Source of the DNA: an uncultured Clostridia bacterium
GTDB lineage: Bacteria > Bacillota > Clostridia > Saccharofermentanales > Fastidiosipilaceae
Direction of reading: 5' to 3'
DNA length: 10,356 nucleotides
NCBI GenBank assembly: GCA_947253135.1
Contig: CAMXYS010000047.1
Coordinates: forward strand, 1-10,356
Shown: positions 1 to 6,180 of the stretch, one piece after another
Layout: each line of letters starts with the position of its first letter
Position numbering within the stretch: the stretch's first letter is position 1
Position numbers and translations under genes: made by a program
Notes under the pieces: generated by a model
What the model was told of the DNA's origin: nothing
The model's database searches: none
The model's input: only the letters and a program-made list of their open reading frames with translations

Positions 1-19
1 GGCCGGGAAACTCCCGGCC
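1..19 (-). terminator. Hairpin terminator after tyrS (cut by window edge)
   Basis: An 8-bp GC-rich perfect stem (GGCCGGGA, loop AAC, TCCCGGCC) lies 55 bases beyond the tyrS stop. On the minus strand it is preceded by an A-rich stretch (CAAAAGA). The bases that would form the U-tract lie outside the window. On the plus strand it is followed by GGTCTTTTG, so it may work in both directions for a convergent gene to the left. A weaker hairpin (GTGCC 28-32, GGCAC 39-43) lies between it and tyrS. Confidence 0.6.
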
Positions 20-73
20 GGTCTTTTGTGCCAATGAAGGCACCGGTCGCTTTGGTGCGGTTCGGCCCTTGAC

Positions 74-1300
74 TCAATTCAGTAGCAGCCGGTGATAAAC
101 CTTCTTGCCTCGGCGCAAAATCGCCTCGCCATCCTTAAAGTCTTGCTCCGTCAACAGCTGGTCAAAGGCCTGGACAACTTCATCATTTAAGTAAATTCCG
201 CCTTGCTTAATCAGTCGTCTTCCCTCCGCCTTTGAAGGGATCAGCCCACAGCGGTCTAAGACATCCAGAATTATTAATCTGTCGGACAGTTCGGTTGCAC
301 TGATTGCGGTAGTGGGCATCTGCTCACTGCGCCCTGCGCCAGCAAACAGGTCGGTCGCCTGTTTGGCCGCCGCCGCGGCCTGGTCCTGGCCGTGCACAAT
401 GCCGGTGACCTCAACGGCCAGCCGCTTTTTGGCTTCGTTAATTTCAGCACCTTCCAGCTGTTCGTAGGCGCGAATTTCCGCCAGCGGGACAAAGGTCAAC
501 AGTTTTAGGCAGTTAATGACGTCGGCGTCATCGATATTGCGCCAGTATTGGTAGAATTCATAGGGCGAAACCCGGTTGGGGTCCAACCAGAGTGCACCCT
601 TGGCGGTCTTGCCCATCTTGATACCTTCGCTGGTGGTCAATAATTTGAAAGTCAGACCGAAAACTTCAGCCCCTTCTTTGCGGCGGACCAAATCAGTTCC
701 CGCCAGGATATTGGACCACTGGTCATCACCGCCTAATTCGAGCTGGCAATTGTAGCGGCGGTATAAGTTGAGGTAGTCGAAAGCCTGAAGGAGCATGTAA
801 TTGAATTCCAGGAAGGTAAGGCCGCGTTCCCAGCGTTGCTTGTAGGCCTCTGCTGCCAGCATGCGGTTGACGGTGAACTGGGAGCCGATGTCGCGAATAA
901 ACTCAATATAGTTAAGGTCTAAAAGCCAATCTGCATTATCGACCATTACGGCCTTGTCGTCGTCAAAGTCGACCAGAATTTTCATTTGCTCACGGAAGCG
1001 ATTGACATTGTGGCGGATGGTTTCCGGTGTCATAACCTGGCGCAAGTCAGTCCGCCCGGAGGGGTCGCCGATCATCCCGGTACCGCCGCCCAGCAGGGCG
1101 ATCGGCTTAAGCCCGGCTCTTTGGAGGTGGGCCATTGCCATCATGGCCACAAAGTGGCCCACGTGCAGGCTGTCTGCGGTCGGGTCAAAGCCAATATAAA
1201 AGGTCGCACCGGGTGTGCCCAGATAATCGCGAATTTTTTCTTCGTTGGTCACCTGGGCGATGTAGCCGCGTTCTTTCAACAAATCATAAACATTGCTCAT
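74..1300 (-). CDS. tyrS: Tyrosyl-tRNA synthetase
   Basis: Charges tRNA-Tyr with tyrosine in the cytoplasm (class I aminoacyl-tRNA synthetase). The 408-residue protein has the usual bacterial TyrRS length. Visible signatures are the HIGH-type motif HVGH at residues 46-49, the tyrosine-pocket stretch around GGDDQWSN (190-197), and the KMSKS-type loop KMGKT at 228-232. The C-terminal part, about 340-400, is an S4-like RNA-binding domain ([20 protein letters not shown]). The ATG start at 1298-1300 is preceded by a good GGAGGG ribosome binding site. It lies 64 bases after tmcAL on the same strand and probably shares its transcript. The short leader leaves no room for a T-box riboswitch, which many Bacillota use for this gene. 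Nothing in the protein looks damaged. Confidence 0.97.
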   Translation of the reverse strand: MSNVYDLLKERGYIAQVTNEEKIRDYLGTPGATFYIGFDPTADSLHVGHFVAMMAMAHLQRAGLKPIALLGGGTGMIGDPSGRTDLRQVMTPETIRHNVNRFREQMKILVDFDDDKAVMVDNADWLLDLNYIEFIRDIGSQFTVNRMLAAEAYKQRWERGLTFLEFNYMLLQAFDYLNLYRRYNCQLELGGDDQWSNILAGTDLVRRKEGAEVFGLTFKLLTTSEGIKMGKTAKGALWLDPNRVSPYEFYQYWRNIDDADVINCLKLLTFVPLAEIRAYEQLEGAEINEAKKRLAVEVTGIVHGQDQAAAAAKQATDLFAGAGRSEQMPTTAISATELSDRLIILDVLDRCGLIPSKAEGRRLIKQGGIYLNDEVVQAFDQLLTEQDFKDGEAILRRGKKVYHRLLLN

Positions 1301-1364
1301 ATGGGAGTTCCCTCCAGCAGTTAATTAACTAAATATAGGCGGATTTTTGTCTAACTTTTAAAGC
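1301..1364 (-). promoter_or_regulatory. tmcAL-tyrS spacer with hairpin over the tyrS RBS
   Basis: Read on the minus strand, the spacer carries the tyrS ribosome binding site GGAGGG (1310-1315). This can fold as GGAG-GGAA-CTCC (1304-1315), a 4-bp stem closed by a GNRA-type tetraloop that would bury the site. Next to it is a perfect 12-bp palindrome, AGTTAATTAACT, at 1319-1330. A TATATT box lies upstream but has no convincing -35 partner at the right distance, so I do not call a separate promoter. No terminator is visible between the two genes. Confidence 0.35.
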
Positions 1365-2744
1365 TTATCCAATGATTGTATTCATGTCAAAATCAGCTTG
1401 GGGCGGCTGACCGCATAAAAGGCTGTGGGTTCGGGCGGCCAGAAGATCGAGCTCGTACTGGCGGCGGAAGTCGGGACCGGCCTGACCATGCTCTAAAAAA
1501 TCAGAGTTTTTACTGATGAGCGGCAGCTGAGCCGTGTGGCGCATTTGCCTGAGCAGGCGGCGTCCGTGGCGGTCGCAGGCCAAGGGGCGGAGGTAGAGCG
1601 GGCCGGTTTGGCGGGCGGCGGTGCGGTCTGCCTTTTTCACTTGTAGAAGCAAGGCGGTCAGTGCCCGACTGACCATAGCCTCAGTAAAACTTTTACAGCG
1701 AGTTTGAGCAATCAGGTCATCCCACAATTGTGCGGGCGGCTGCCGGTCGAGGCCGGTCACAATTTTCAGTAAACGCCGAGCCAGGTCCGGGGAGAAGCCG
1801 TCGTAGGCTTGCAGGTCGGTGGGGTTAAGCCCGCTGAGCCGGCTGTATAAGATTTGTCCGGCCCTGGCCGTGGCGGTCAGGCGGTCTTGCTCGGGCTTAG
1901 TCAGGTCAGCCAGTAGGTAGCCGGCGGAGGTAGGTGGCAGGTGACGCCAGAAGGAGGCGGGCGGGAGGTCTCCTTCTTCGCGGGCGACTTTTAGCTTGGC
2001 TCGGATGGCGGTGGCGGAAGCCAGTGGGGGCCAAGCGGGCACTGGTGAATCTTGTTGGTGAGGGGCTGACGCAGGCAGCTCTTGCCGGCTTGGTCGACCG
2101 GCGCCGGGCCAGGCCGGTTGAGCATTTTCGTCGCTCAAGGTTTGACTTAAGTAGGGGGCCTGCCTGCGTTTTAATAAGTGTACGGGAAGGGCCGGCTGCA
2201 GCCGGTCGGCCGCCTTGATATATTCCATGGCCAGCCGGTTGTTAGAGCCTGTAAAGAGGTCTTCGGGAAAAACTTGTCCGCTCAGTTTTCCGTAATGTCG
2301 GCAGGCTTCGCTCCAAGCGGCAGCCGGATTTAACCCTTGGCGCAAGGCTTTTTGTAAGGCCTGTGACAGGGCCTCAGGTTCGGCTGCAGATAGGCGGGCG
2401 AGTTTTTTTAGGCAGTCAGGCTGTGCGGTTTCGGCGCCACAGCAGATGGTGAGGTCAAGACCGGTGGCGGCCAGCAGTCGGACAGCCCCGTCAGCAAAAT
2501 CCGGTGCAGCTGCTATGGCAAACAAGGTGGGCAGCTCTATCACGAGGTTGATGCCCGCCTTTAAGGCGACCCGGGCCCTGGTCCACTTGTCCAGACAAGC
2601 AGGTTCGCCTCTTTGGGTGAAATTTCCACTCATGACGGCCACGGTCAGGCAATTCGGTCCAAACTGTTTTTGAACCTGGGCCAATTGGTAGGCGTGGCCA
2701 TTGTGAAAGGGATTATATTCTGTAACCAGGCCAACTATTTGCAT
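1365..2744 (-). CDS. tmcAL: tRNA(Met) cytidine acetate ligase (TmcAL/YlbM family)
   Basis: In the characterised Bacillus subtilis member, the enzyme activates acetate with ATP and makes N4-acetylcytidine at the wobble position (C34) of elongator tRNA-Met. The N-terminus has the HIGH-type nucleotidyltransferase signature (EYNPFHNGH, residues 9-17), then VMSGNFTQRGEPA (38-49) and the ELP/ADFADGAV-like region (70-88), all typical of the family. The usual FGSE motif appears here as CCGAE (101-105). The conserved SATAIR segment is at 243-248. The protein has 459 residues against about 400-415 in relatives; the excess is mainly a Pro/Ala/Gln-rich insertion at roughly 199-240, just before SATAIR. 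The start has an ideal GGAGG, five bases from ATG. It is divergent from pta-ackA and upstream of tyrS, so translation genes face acetate metabolism. Confidence 0.9.
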   Translation of the reverse strand: MQIVGLVTEYNPFHNGHAYQLAQVQKQFGPNCLTVAVMSGNFTQRGEPACLDKWTRARVALKAGINLVIELPTLFAIAAAPDFADGAVRLLAATGLDLTICCGAETAQPDCLKKLARLSAAEPEALSQALQKALRQGLNPAAAWSEACRHYGKLSGQVFPEDLFTGSNNRLAMEYIKAADRLQPALPVHLLKRRQAPYLSQTLSDENAQPAWPGAGRPSRQELPASAPHQQDSPVPAWPPLASATAIRAKLKVAREEGDLPPASFWRHLPPTSAGYLLADLTKPEQDRLTATARAGQILYSRLSGLNPTDLQAYDGFSPDLARRLLKIVTGLDRQPPAQLWDDLIAQTRCKSFTEAMVSRALTALLLQVKKADRTAARQTGPLYLRPLACDRHGRRLLRQMRHTAQLPLISKNSDFLEHGQAGPDFRRQYELDLLAARTHSLLCGQPPQADFDMNTIIG

Positions 2745-2775
2745 TTTAACCTCCGCTTAATAAAAAGACCGTTTT

Positions 2776-2793
2776 TTGTGATATTGATCACAA
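2776..2793. promoter_or_regulatory. Perfect CRP/FNR- or Rex-like palindrome upstream of pta
   Basis: The sequence TTGTGAT-ATTG-ATCACAA is a perfect inverted repeat with 7-bp arms. It contains TGTGA-N6-TCACA, the classic CRP-family operator, and also resembles Rex operators of the TTGTGAA-N4-TTCACAA kind. Its centre (about 2784.5) is roughly 60 bp upstream of the start site predicted from the TATACT box, which is the usual place for a class I activator. It also lies 32 bp from the tmcAL start codon, so it could affect both directions. An outer ACCG (2768-2771)/CGGT (2794-2797) pair extends the symmetry imperfectly across four extra T bases. The binding protein cannot be decided from sequence alone. 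Confidence 0.65.
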
Positions 2794-2808
2794 CGGTTGG
2801 CGGCTTCA

Positions 2809-2837
2809 TTGAAGAAAAAATGTCCACTCGGTATACT
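2809..2837 (+). promoter_or_regulatory. Probable sigma-A promoter of pta-ackA
   Basis: TTGAAG (2809-2814) and TATACT (2832-2837) are separated by exactly 17 bp, a good housekeeping promoter. A second perfect -10 hexamer, TATAAT, lies at 2841-2846 but has no convincing -35 box. Transcription should start near 2844-2853, giving a leader of about 50-60 bases before the pta start codon. Confidence 0.6.
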
Positions 2838-2852
2838 GATTATAATCTATAT

Positions 2853-2882
2853 GGGTCAAACTGACCCCGGTATGGGGGGTCA
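2853..2882 (+). promoter_or_regulatory. Leader with mutually exclusive hairpins ahead of pta
   Basis: GGGTCA (2853-2858) pairs with TGACCC (2862-2867). The same TGACCCC segment (2862-2868) also pairs with GGGGTCA (2876-2882). GGGTCAA therefore occurs twice as a direct repeat (2853-2859 and 2877-2883) around a shared complementary element. The block sits just after the predicted start site and a few bases before the ribosome binding site GGAAGGA (2886-2892). It could be an RNA switch, a DNA operator with repeated half-sites, or chance. Confidence 0.4.
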
Positions 2883-2901
2883 ACAGGAAGGAACGATACG
2901 C

Positions 2902-3903
2902 ATGAATTTTATGGAAACCCTATACGAAAAAGCTAGAGCGGACAAAAAGACTGTTGTCTTACCCGAGGCGACCGACCGGAGGGTCCTGGAAGCGACTGCA
3001 ACGATTATCACAGAAGGGATTGCAGACGTCATTTTGCTGGGTGACCCGGCTGAAGTTAAAACATTGGCCGGTGGTTTAGACATCGCCGCTGCTAAGATTA
3101 TCAACCCGGCTGACTTTGACCGCAAGGAAGAGTATGCTGAGGCCTTTTATGAATTGCGTAAGCAAAAAGGAATCAGCCTTGAACAAGCTCGCGAAATGAT
3201 GCTTGATGTTTCCTACTTTGGCGTCATGATGGTAAAAATGGGCGATGCGGACGGCATGGTTTCAGGTGCTGTACACAGCTCGGCTGACACCCTGCGCCCC
3301 TCCTTGCAGATTCTTAAGACAGCCCCCGGCACCAAGCTGGTTTCTTCCTTCTTTTTAATGGTAGTGCCCAATGCCGACTTGGGTCATAACGGTGTTTTTG
3401 TTTTCTCAGACTGTGGTTTGGTAGAAAATCCGACGGCTGAAGAATTGTCGGAAATCGCCCTCTCCGCGGCTGACAGCTTCCGTTTGCTGACCGGGGCCGA
3501 GCCCAAGGTGGCCATGCTCTCTTACTCGACGAAGGGTTCTGCTGCCAATGCCTTGGTTGACAAGGTGACAGAGGCAACCGCCCTGGCCCAGGAAAAAGCA
3601 CCGGACCTGGCCTTGGACGGCGAGTTGCAGCTGGATGCAGCAGTTGACCAAACTGTGGCCTCCAGCAAGGCGCCGGGCAGCAAGGTAGCCGGCCGGGCCA
3701 ACACCTTGGTTTTCCCCAACCTGGACGCCGGCAATATCGGCTACAAGTTGGTGCAGCGGCTGGGCGGCGCCCAGGCTTATGGCCCGGTCACACAAGGTAT
3801 AGCTAAGCCGGTCAATGATCTCTCGCGCGGCTGCAAGGCAGAAGATATCGTCGGTGTAACCGCTATTACAGTTGTACAGGCTCAAGCCCAGGCAAACCGT
3901 TAA
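2902..3903 (+). CDS. pta: Phosphate acetyltransferase
   Basis: Converts acetyl-CoA and phosphate to acetyl phosphate and CoA, the first step of acetate fermentation, in the cytoplasm. The 333-residue product matches the short (about 330 aa) single-domain Pta family. Recognisable stretches are GDADGMVSGAVHSSADTLRP (114-133), the SFFLM region (148-153), SSKAPGSKVAGRANTLVFPN (254-273) and the C-terminal signature with Ser308-Arg309 and Asp315 (DLSRGCKAED), which correspond to catalytic residues in the Methanosarcina enzyme. The reading frame is open further upstream (to 2797), but the ATG at 2902 follows GGAAGGA at a proper distance, starts MNFME as in relatives, and lies downstream of the promoter. 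It is 18 bases ahead of ackA and surely in one operon with it. Confidence 0.97.
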   Translation: MNFMETLYEKARADKKTVVLPEATDRRVLEATATIITEGIADVILLGDPAEVKTLAGGLDIAAAKIINPADFDRKEEYAEAFYELRKQKGISLEQAREMMLDVSYFGVMMVKMGDADGMVSGAVHSSADTLRPSLQILKTAPGTKLVSSFFLMVVPNADLGHNGVFVFSDCGLVENPTAEELSEIALSAADSFRLLTGAEPKVAMLSYSTKGSAANALVDKVTEATALAQEKAPDLALDGELQLDAAVDQTVASSKAPGSKVAGRANTLVFPNLDAGNIGYKLVQRLGGAQAYGPVTQGIAKPVNDLSRGCKAEDIVGVTAITVVQAQAQANR

Positions 3904-3921
3904 AAGAGAGGACATGAAGAG

Positions 3922-5127
3922 ATGAAAATATTGGTCATTAATGCAGGCAGCTCATCTTTAAAGTACCAGCTGATGGAAAGTGACAGTGGAGAAGTCTTCG
4001 CCAAGGGTCTGTGTGAGCGGATTGGTATCGAGGGTTCACAAATCAAGCACAAGGGCAAAGGTCAAGAGATGATCGAGGCTACGCCGATGCCCAGCCACGC
4101 CGAGGCGATTGAAGCGGTCGTGCGAGCCTTGACCGATCAAGAGCACGGTGTGATCGGCTCGCTAGATGAGATTGAGGCGGTCGGGCACCGGGTTGTCCAC
4201 GGCGGCGAAAAATTTGCCGATTCGGCCTTAATCACAGCGGCTGTCAAAGAGGCCATCCGGTCCTGCTTCGACCTGGCCCCCTTGCACAACCCGCCGAATA
4301 TGACGGGGATTGAGGCTTGCGAAAAAGCGATGCCGGGCGTGCCGATGGTAGCGGTTTTTGACACCGCCTTCCACCAGACCATGCCGGCAGAAGCCTTTAT
4401 GTACGCCCTGCCCTATGACGCCTATGAAGATTATGCTGTCAGACGTTACGGCTTCCATGGCACCTCACACAGCTTTGTGTCTCAGGAGGCGGTCAAACTT
4501 TTAGGCAAGCCTGTTGAAGCCACTAAAATTATCACCTTGCACTTGGGCAACGGTTCTTCCATTGCAGCAGTGGATGGCGGTCGCTCGGTCGATACGACTA
4601 TGGGGTTGACCCCTTTGGCCGGCGTGATGATGGGAACTCGTTGTGGCGACATCGACCCCGCCATTGTCAAATTTTTAGCGGATCAAAAAGACTGTGATAT
4701 AGCTGAGATTGATCGGTTGATGAATAAAGAATCGGGTGTCCTCGGTGTTTCCGGTGTCAGCTCGGACTTTAGAGACCTTAAGGCGGCAGCTGACGAAGGC
4801 AATGAGAGAGCCCGGCTGGCCCTGGATATGTTTGCCTACCAGTGCAAAAAGCAAGTCGGCGCTTATGCAGCGGCAATGGGTGGCTTGGATGCCTTGGTCT
4901 TTACGGCCGGCGTTGGAGAAAATGACGCCTCTGTGCGGGCTGCTATTTGTGAGGGACTTGAATTTTTAGGTATCAAGTTGGATGAAATGGCCAATCAAAC
5001 TGTGCGTGACCGCGCTGATGTCAATATTGCAGCAGCGGATGCGGCGGTGAAAGTTTTTGTGATTCCGACCAATGAGGAGTTGGTTATCGCTCATGATACG
5101 GCGCGTTTGGTTCAGGCTGCTAAATAA
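3922..5127 (+). CDS. ackA: Acetate kinase
   Basis: Transfers the phosphate of acetyl phosphate to ADP, giving acetate and ATP by substrate-level phosphorylation; with Pta it completes the acetate branch. The 401-residue protein has the standard family length and the ASKHA fold motifs: NAGSSSLK (7-14, with the conserved Asn7), GHRVVHGGE (88-96, Arg90), FDTAFHQTMP (146-155, Asp147), RRYGFHGTSH (174-183, His179), HLGNGSS (207-213), TRCGDIDP (239-246, Arg240), FTAGVGEND near the end, and NEE at 384-386 (the conserved metal-site Glu region). The ATG at 3922 is preceded by GAGAGGA about ten bases upstream. Nothing is missing from the active site. Confidence 0.98.
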   Translation: MKILVINAGSSSLKYQLMESDSGEVFAKGLCERIGIEGSQIKHKGKGQEMIEATPMPSHAEAIEAVVRALTDQEHGVIGSLDEIEAVGHRVVHGGEKFADSALITAAVKEAIRSCFDLAPLHNPPNMTGIEACEKAMPGVPMVAVFDTAFHQTMPAEAFMYALPYDAYEDYAVRRYGFHGTSHSFVSQEAVKLLGKPVEATKIITLHLGNGSSIAAVDGGRSVDTTMGLTPLAGVMMGTRCGDIDPAIVKFLADQKDCDIAEIDRLMNKESGVLGVSGVSSDFRDLKAAADEGNERARLALDMFAYQCKKQVGAYAAAMGGLDALVFTAGVGENDASVRAAICEGLEFLGIKLDEMANQTVRDRADVNIAAADAAVKVFVIPTNEELVIAHDTARLVQAAK

Positions 5128-5173
5128 GGCGAGCGGGTCGTGAGATTGGCCCATCTAAATATTGTTTTTAGGC

Positions 5174-5179
5174 TATAAT
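5174..5179 (+). promoter_or_regulatory. Perfect -10 box upstream of the marR-acp pair
   Basis: TATAAT lies 46 bases after the ackA stop. No good -35 hexamer exists 16-18 bp upstream (CCATCT at 17 bp), and TTGGCC lies too far away. An activator-dependent promoter, or simply a weak one, is possible. Initiation would fall near 5186, just before the 28-bp palindrome, so a protein on the palindrome would block the promoter. Confidence 0.45.
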
Positions 5180-5195
5180 CAAGCTGTGAAAAGAT

Positions 5196-5223
5196 GAAAC
5201 GGTCATCCTAGGATGACCGTTTC
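5196..5223. promoter_or_regulatory. Perfect 28-bp palindrome, likely operator or terminator
   Basis: Two 14-bp arms, GAAACGGTCATCCT and AGGATGACCGTTTC, abut with no spacer and no mismatch. As RNA it would form a 12-bp stem with a CUAG loop; the following bases are GATTTG, a poor U-tract. The site lies between the TATAAT box (5174-5179) and the MarR start codon at 5272, where MarR-family proteins commonly bind palindromes to repress their own genes. I favour an autoregulatory operator; an ackA terminator, possibly in both directions, is the alternative. The arm octamer GACCGTTT recurs at 2767-2774 near pta. Confidence 0.6.
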
Positions 5224-5271
5224 GATTTGTCCGACCGATGTTTGAATGCAGGTATATTCTCAGGGGGAAGC

Positions 5272-5760
5272 ATGGCGCAATATAACGATGCAGTCCTGGA
5301 ACTTTTATTAGATACGTATGGATTGATTGAGCAAACACAAGAAGAAGCCTTGCTTAAAGGGGCCTTCAGCAACCTGACTAAGGCCGAAATGAACACTTTG
5401 AATCGCATCGGCCCTTATACGGAGTGCAGTATGGGGGAGACAGCGGCCAAATTGGGAATCACCACAGGAACGCTGACTGTCAGCATTAAAAGGTTGACGA
5501 AAAAGGGTTATGTCAAACGTCGCAAAGACGACAAGGACCGTCGCTTGGTTTTACTCTCCCTGACGAGAAAGGGAAAGTTGGCCTACCGGATGTACCGCAA
5601 ATTTCACCGCTTGCTGGTCGAAGGTGTGCTGGCAGAGATGGATGATGTGAGCGAAACCGTTTTTTTGCGGATGTTGGAGACAGTCTATGGCTATTTGGCT
5701 GAACAGCATCGCTATTTGCAAGAGAAAGAGGGGCATGTACTGCATGAAGATGACCTATAA
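5272..5760 (+). CDS. MarR-family transcriptional regulator, FabT-like
   Basis: A 162-residue winged-helix DNA-binding protein. N-terminal helices (1-35) and a long C-terminal helical part (105-150) should form the dimer. The helix-turn-helix covers about 53-77 (SMGETAAKLGITTGTLTVSI), followed by the wing with DDKDRR at 86-91 and the LTRKGK segment typical of MarR proteins. From memory, the pattern of the middle (KAEMNTLNRIG; KKGY; then RKGKLAYRMYRKFH) resembles streptococcal FabT, the repressor of fatty acid synthesis that uses long-chain acyl-ACP as corepressor. The ACP gene directly downstream, overlapping by 17 bases, fits this. The start ATG at 5272 follows AGGGGGAAG; an in-frame TTG at 5227 has no good ribosome site. 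The 28-bp palindrome upstream is the natural candidate target. FabT assignment is inference; MarR membership is firm. Confidence 0.88.
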   Translation: MAQYNDAVLELLLDTYGLIEQTQEEALLKGAFSNLTKAEMNTLNRIGPYTECSMGETAAKLGITTGTLTVSIKRLTKKGYVKRRKDDKDRRLVLLSLTRKGKLAYRMYRKFHRLLVEGVLAEMDDVSETVFLRMLETVYGYLAEQHRYLQEKEGHVLHEDDL

Positions 5761-6040
5761 AGAGGTTTTAGCAGCCGTCATCGAGGTGACGGCGACCGCC
5801 AGCGGCAGGCGCCCGACTGACATTCACCCTGATGATAGCTTTGTTCAGGATTTAGCTTTAGATTCATTGGGCTTATTTGAGGTGGTTGTCGACTTGGAGG
5901 ACCGGTTTAAGCTGCAAATTAAAGATGAAGAAGTTGACCGGCTGGAAACCCCGGCCGACGCCGCGGCTTTGGTGATCAGTTTGGCACAAGCACAAAGAGA
6001 CTTCGACCGGTCGGATGCCGGCACGGCGGTAAAGGATTGA
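5744..6040 (+). CDS. Acyl carrier protein
   Basis: A 98-residue carrier protein that holds acyl chains on a phosphopantetheine arm. The attachment serine is Ser41 in the motif LALDSLGLFE. Helix II and III features of type II ACPs follow (VVVDLEDRFKLQIKDEEVDR, 47-66), ending in TPADAAALV, where ACPs have the domain-closing helix. It is about 15-20 residues longer than a typical 75-80 residue ACP; the charged tail (RDFDRSDAGTAVKD) looks flexible. The ATG at 5744 follows GAGGGG ten bases upstream and lies inside the end of the regulator gene, so translation is coupled. No fatty acid synthase genes flank it, so it is a stand-alone ACP. Partner candidates are the acyltransferase and acyl-AMP synthetase next door. 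A second, housekeeping ACP elsewhere in the genome is expected but not visible here. Confidence 0.93.
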   Translation: MKMTYKEVLAAVIEVTATASGRRPTDIHPDDSFVQDLALDSLGLFEVVVDLEDRFKLQIKDEEVDRLETPADAAALVISLAQAQRDFDRSDAGTAVKD

Positions 6041-6093
6041 GCGGCTGGCGGCCGGACGGATGAGCTTGCATGACGACGTTAAACAAAGTGCAA

Positions 6094-6119
6094 CCACGGG
6101 CTCTGCCCGTGGCCTTTAT
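6094..6119 (+). terminator. Rho-independent terminator after the ACP gene
   Basis: CCACGGGC-TCT-GCCCGTGG forms an 8-bp perfect stem at 6094-6112, followed by CCTTTAT. It lies 53 bases after the ACP stop and before the convergent acyltransferase gene, so it closes the marR-acp transcript. The U-tract is short, so termination may be partial. Confidence 0.75.
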
Positions 6120-6120
6120 C

Positions 6121-6180
6121 GGGTCGCCATTTGGGCGGGACCCGGCACCGCTATTATTTAGCCGGTATAAATAGGCTAAA
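6121..6180. terminator. Further hairpins between convergent ACP and acyltransferase genes
   Basis: GGGTCGCC...GGCGGGACCC (6121-6143) folds with a small bulge. TTTAGCC (6157-6163) and GGCTAAA (6174-6180) form a perfect 7-bp inverted repeat with a 10-base loop that overlaps the acyltransferase stop codon. Neither is followed by a clear T-tract on the minus strand, so a role in ending the acyltransferase transcript is only possible. Confidence 0.35.

Noticed and set aside
986..1324. Plus-strand frames opposite tyrS
   Set aside because: They mirror the well-conserved tyrS gene and show no family signature.
1301..1364. T-box riboswitch for tyrS
   Set aside because: The spacer has only 64 bases and lacks a T-box sequence; far too short.
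2797..2901. Longer pta start at 2797
   Set aside because: It would begin upstream of the predicted promoter boxes and add 35 residues absent from Pta relatives; ATG 2902 has the ribosome site.
3406..3915. 169-residue open frame on the minus strand across pta
   Set aside because: Lies opposite a clear, full-length pta gene; no recognisable motif, and explained by codon bias of the real gene.
3914..3925. Mini-ORF ATG AAG AGA TGA overlapping the ackA start
   Set aside because: Three codons only and without its own clear ribosome site; most likely chance within the pta-ackA gap.
5128..5170. GGGTC/GGCCC hairpin followed by a T-run as an ackA terminator
   Set aside because: The stem is five base pairs with one G-U pair, and the T-run starts more than ten bases later; too weak to call.
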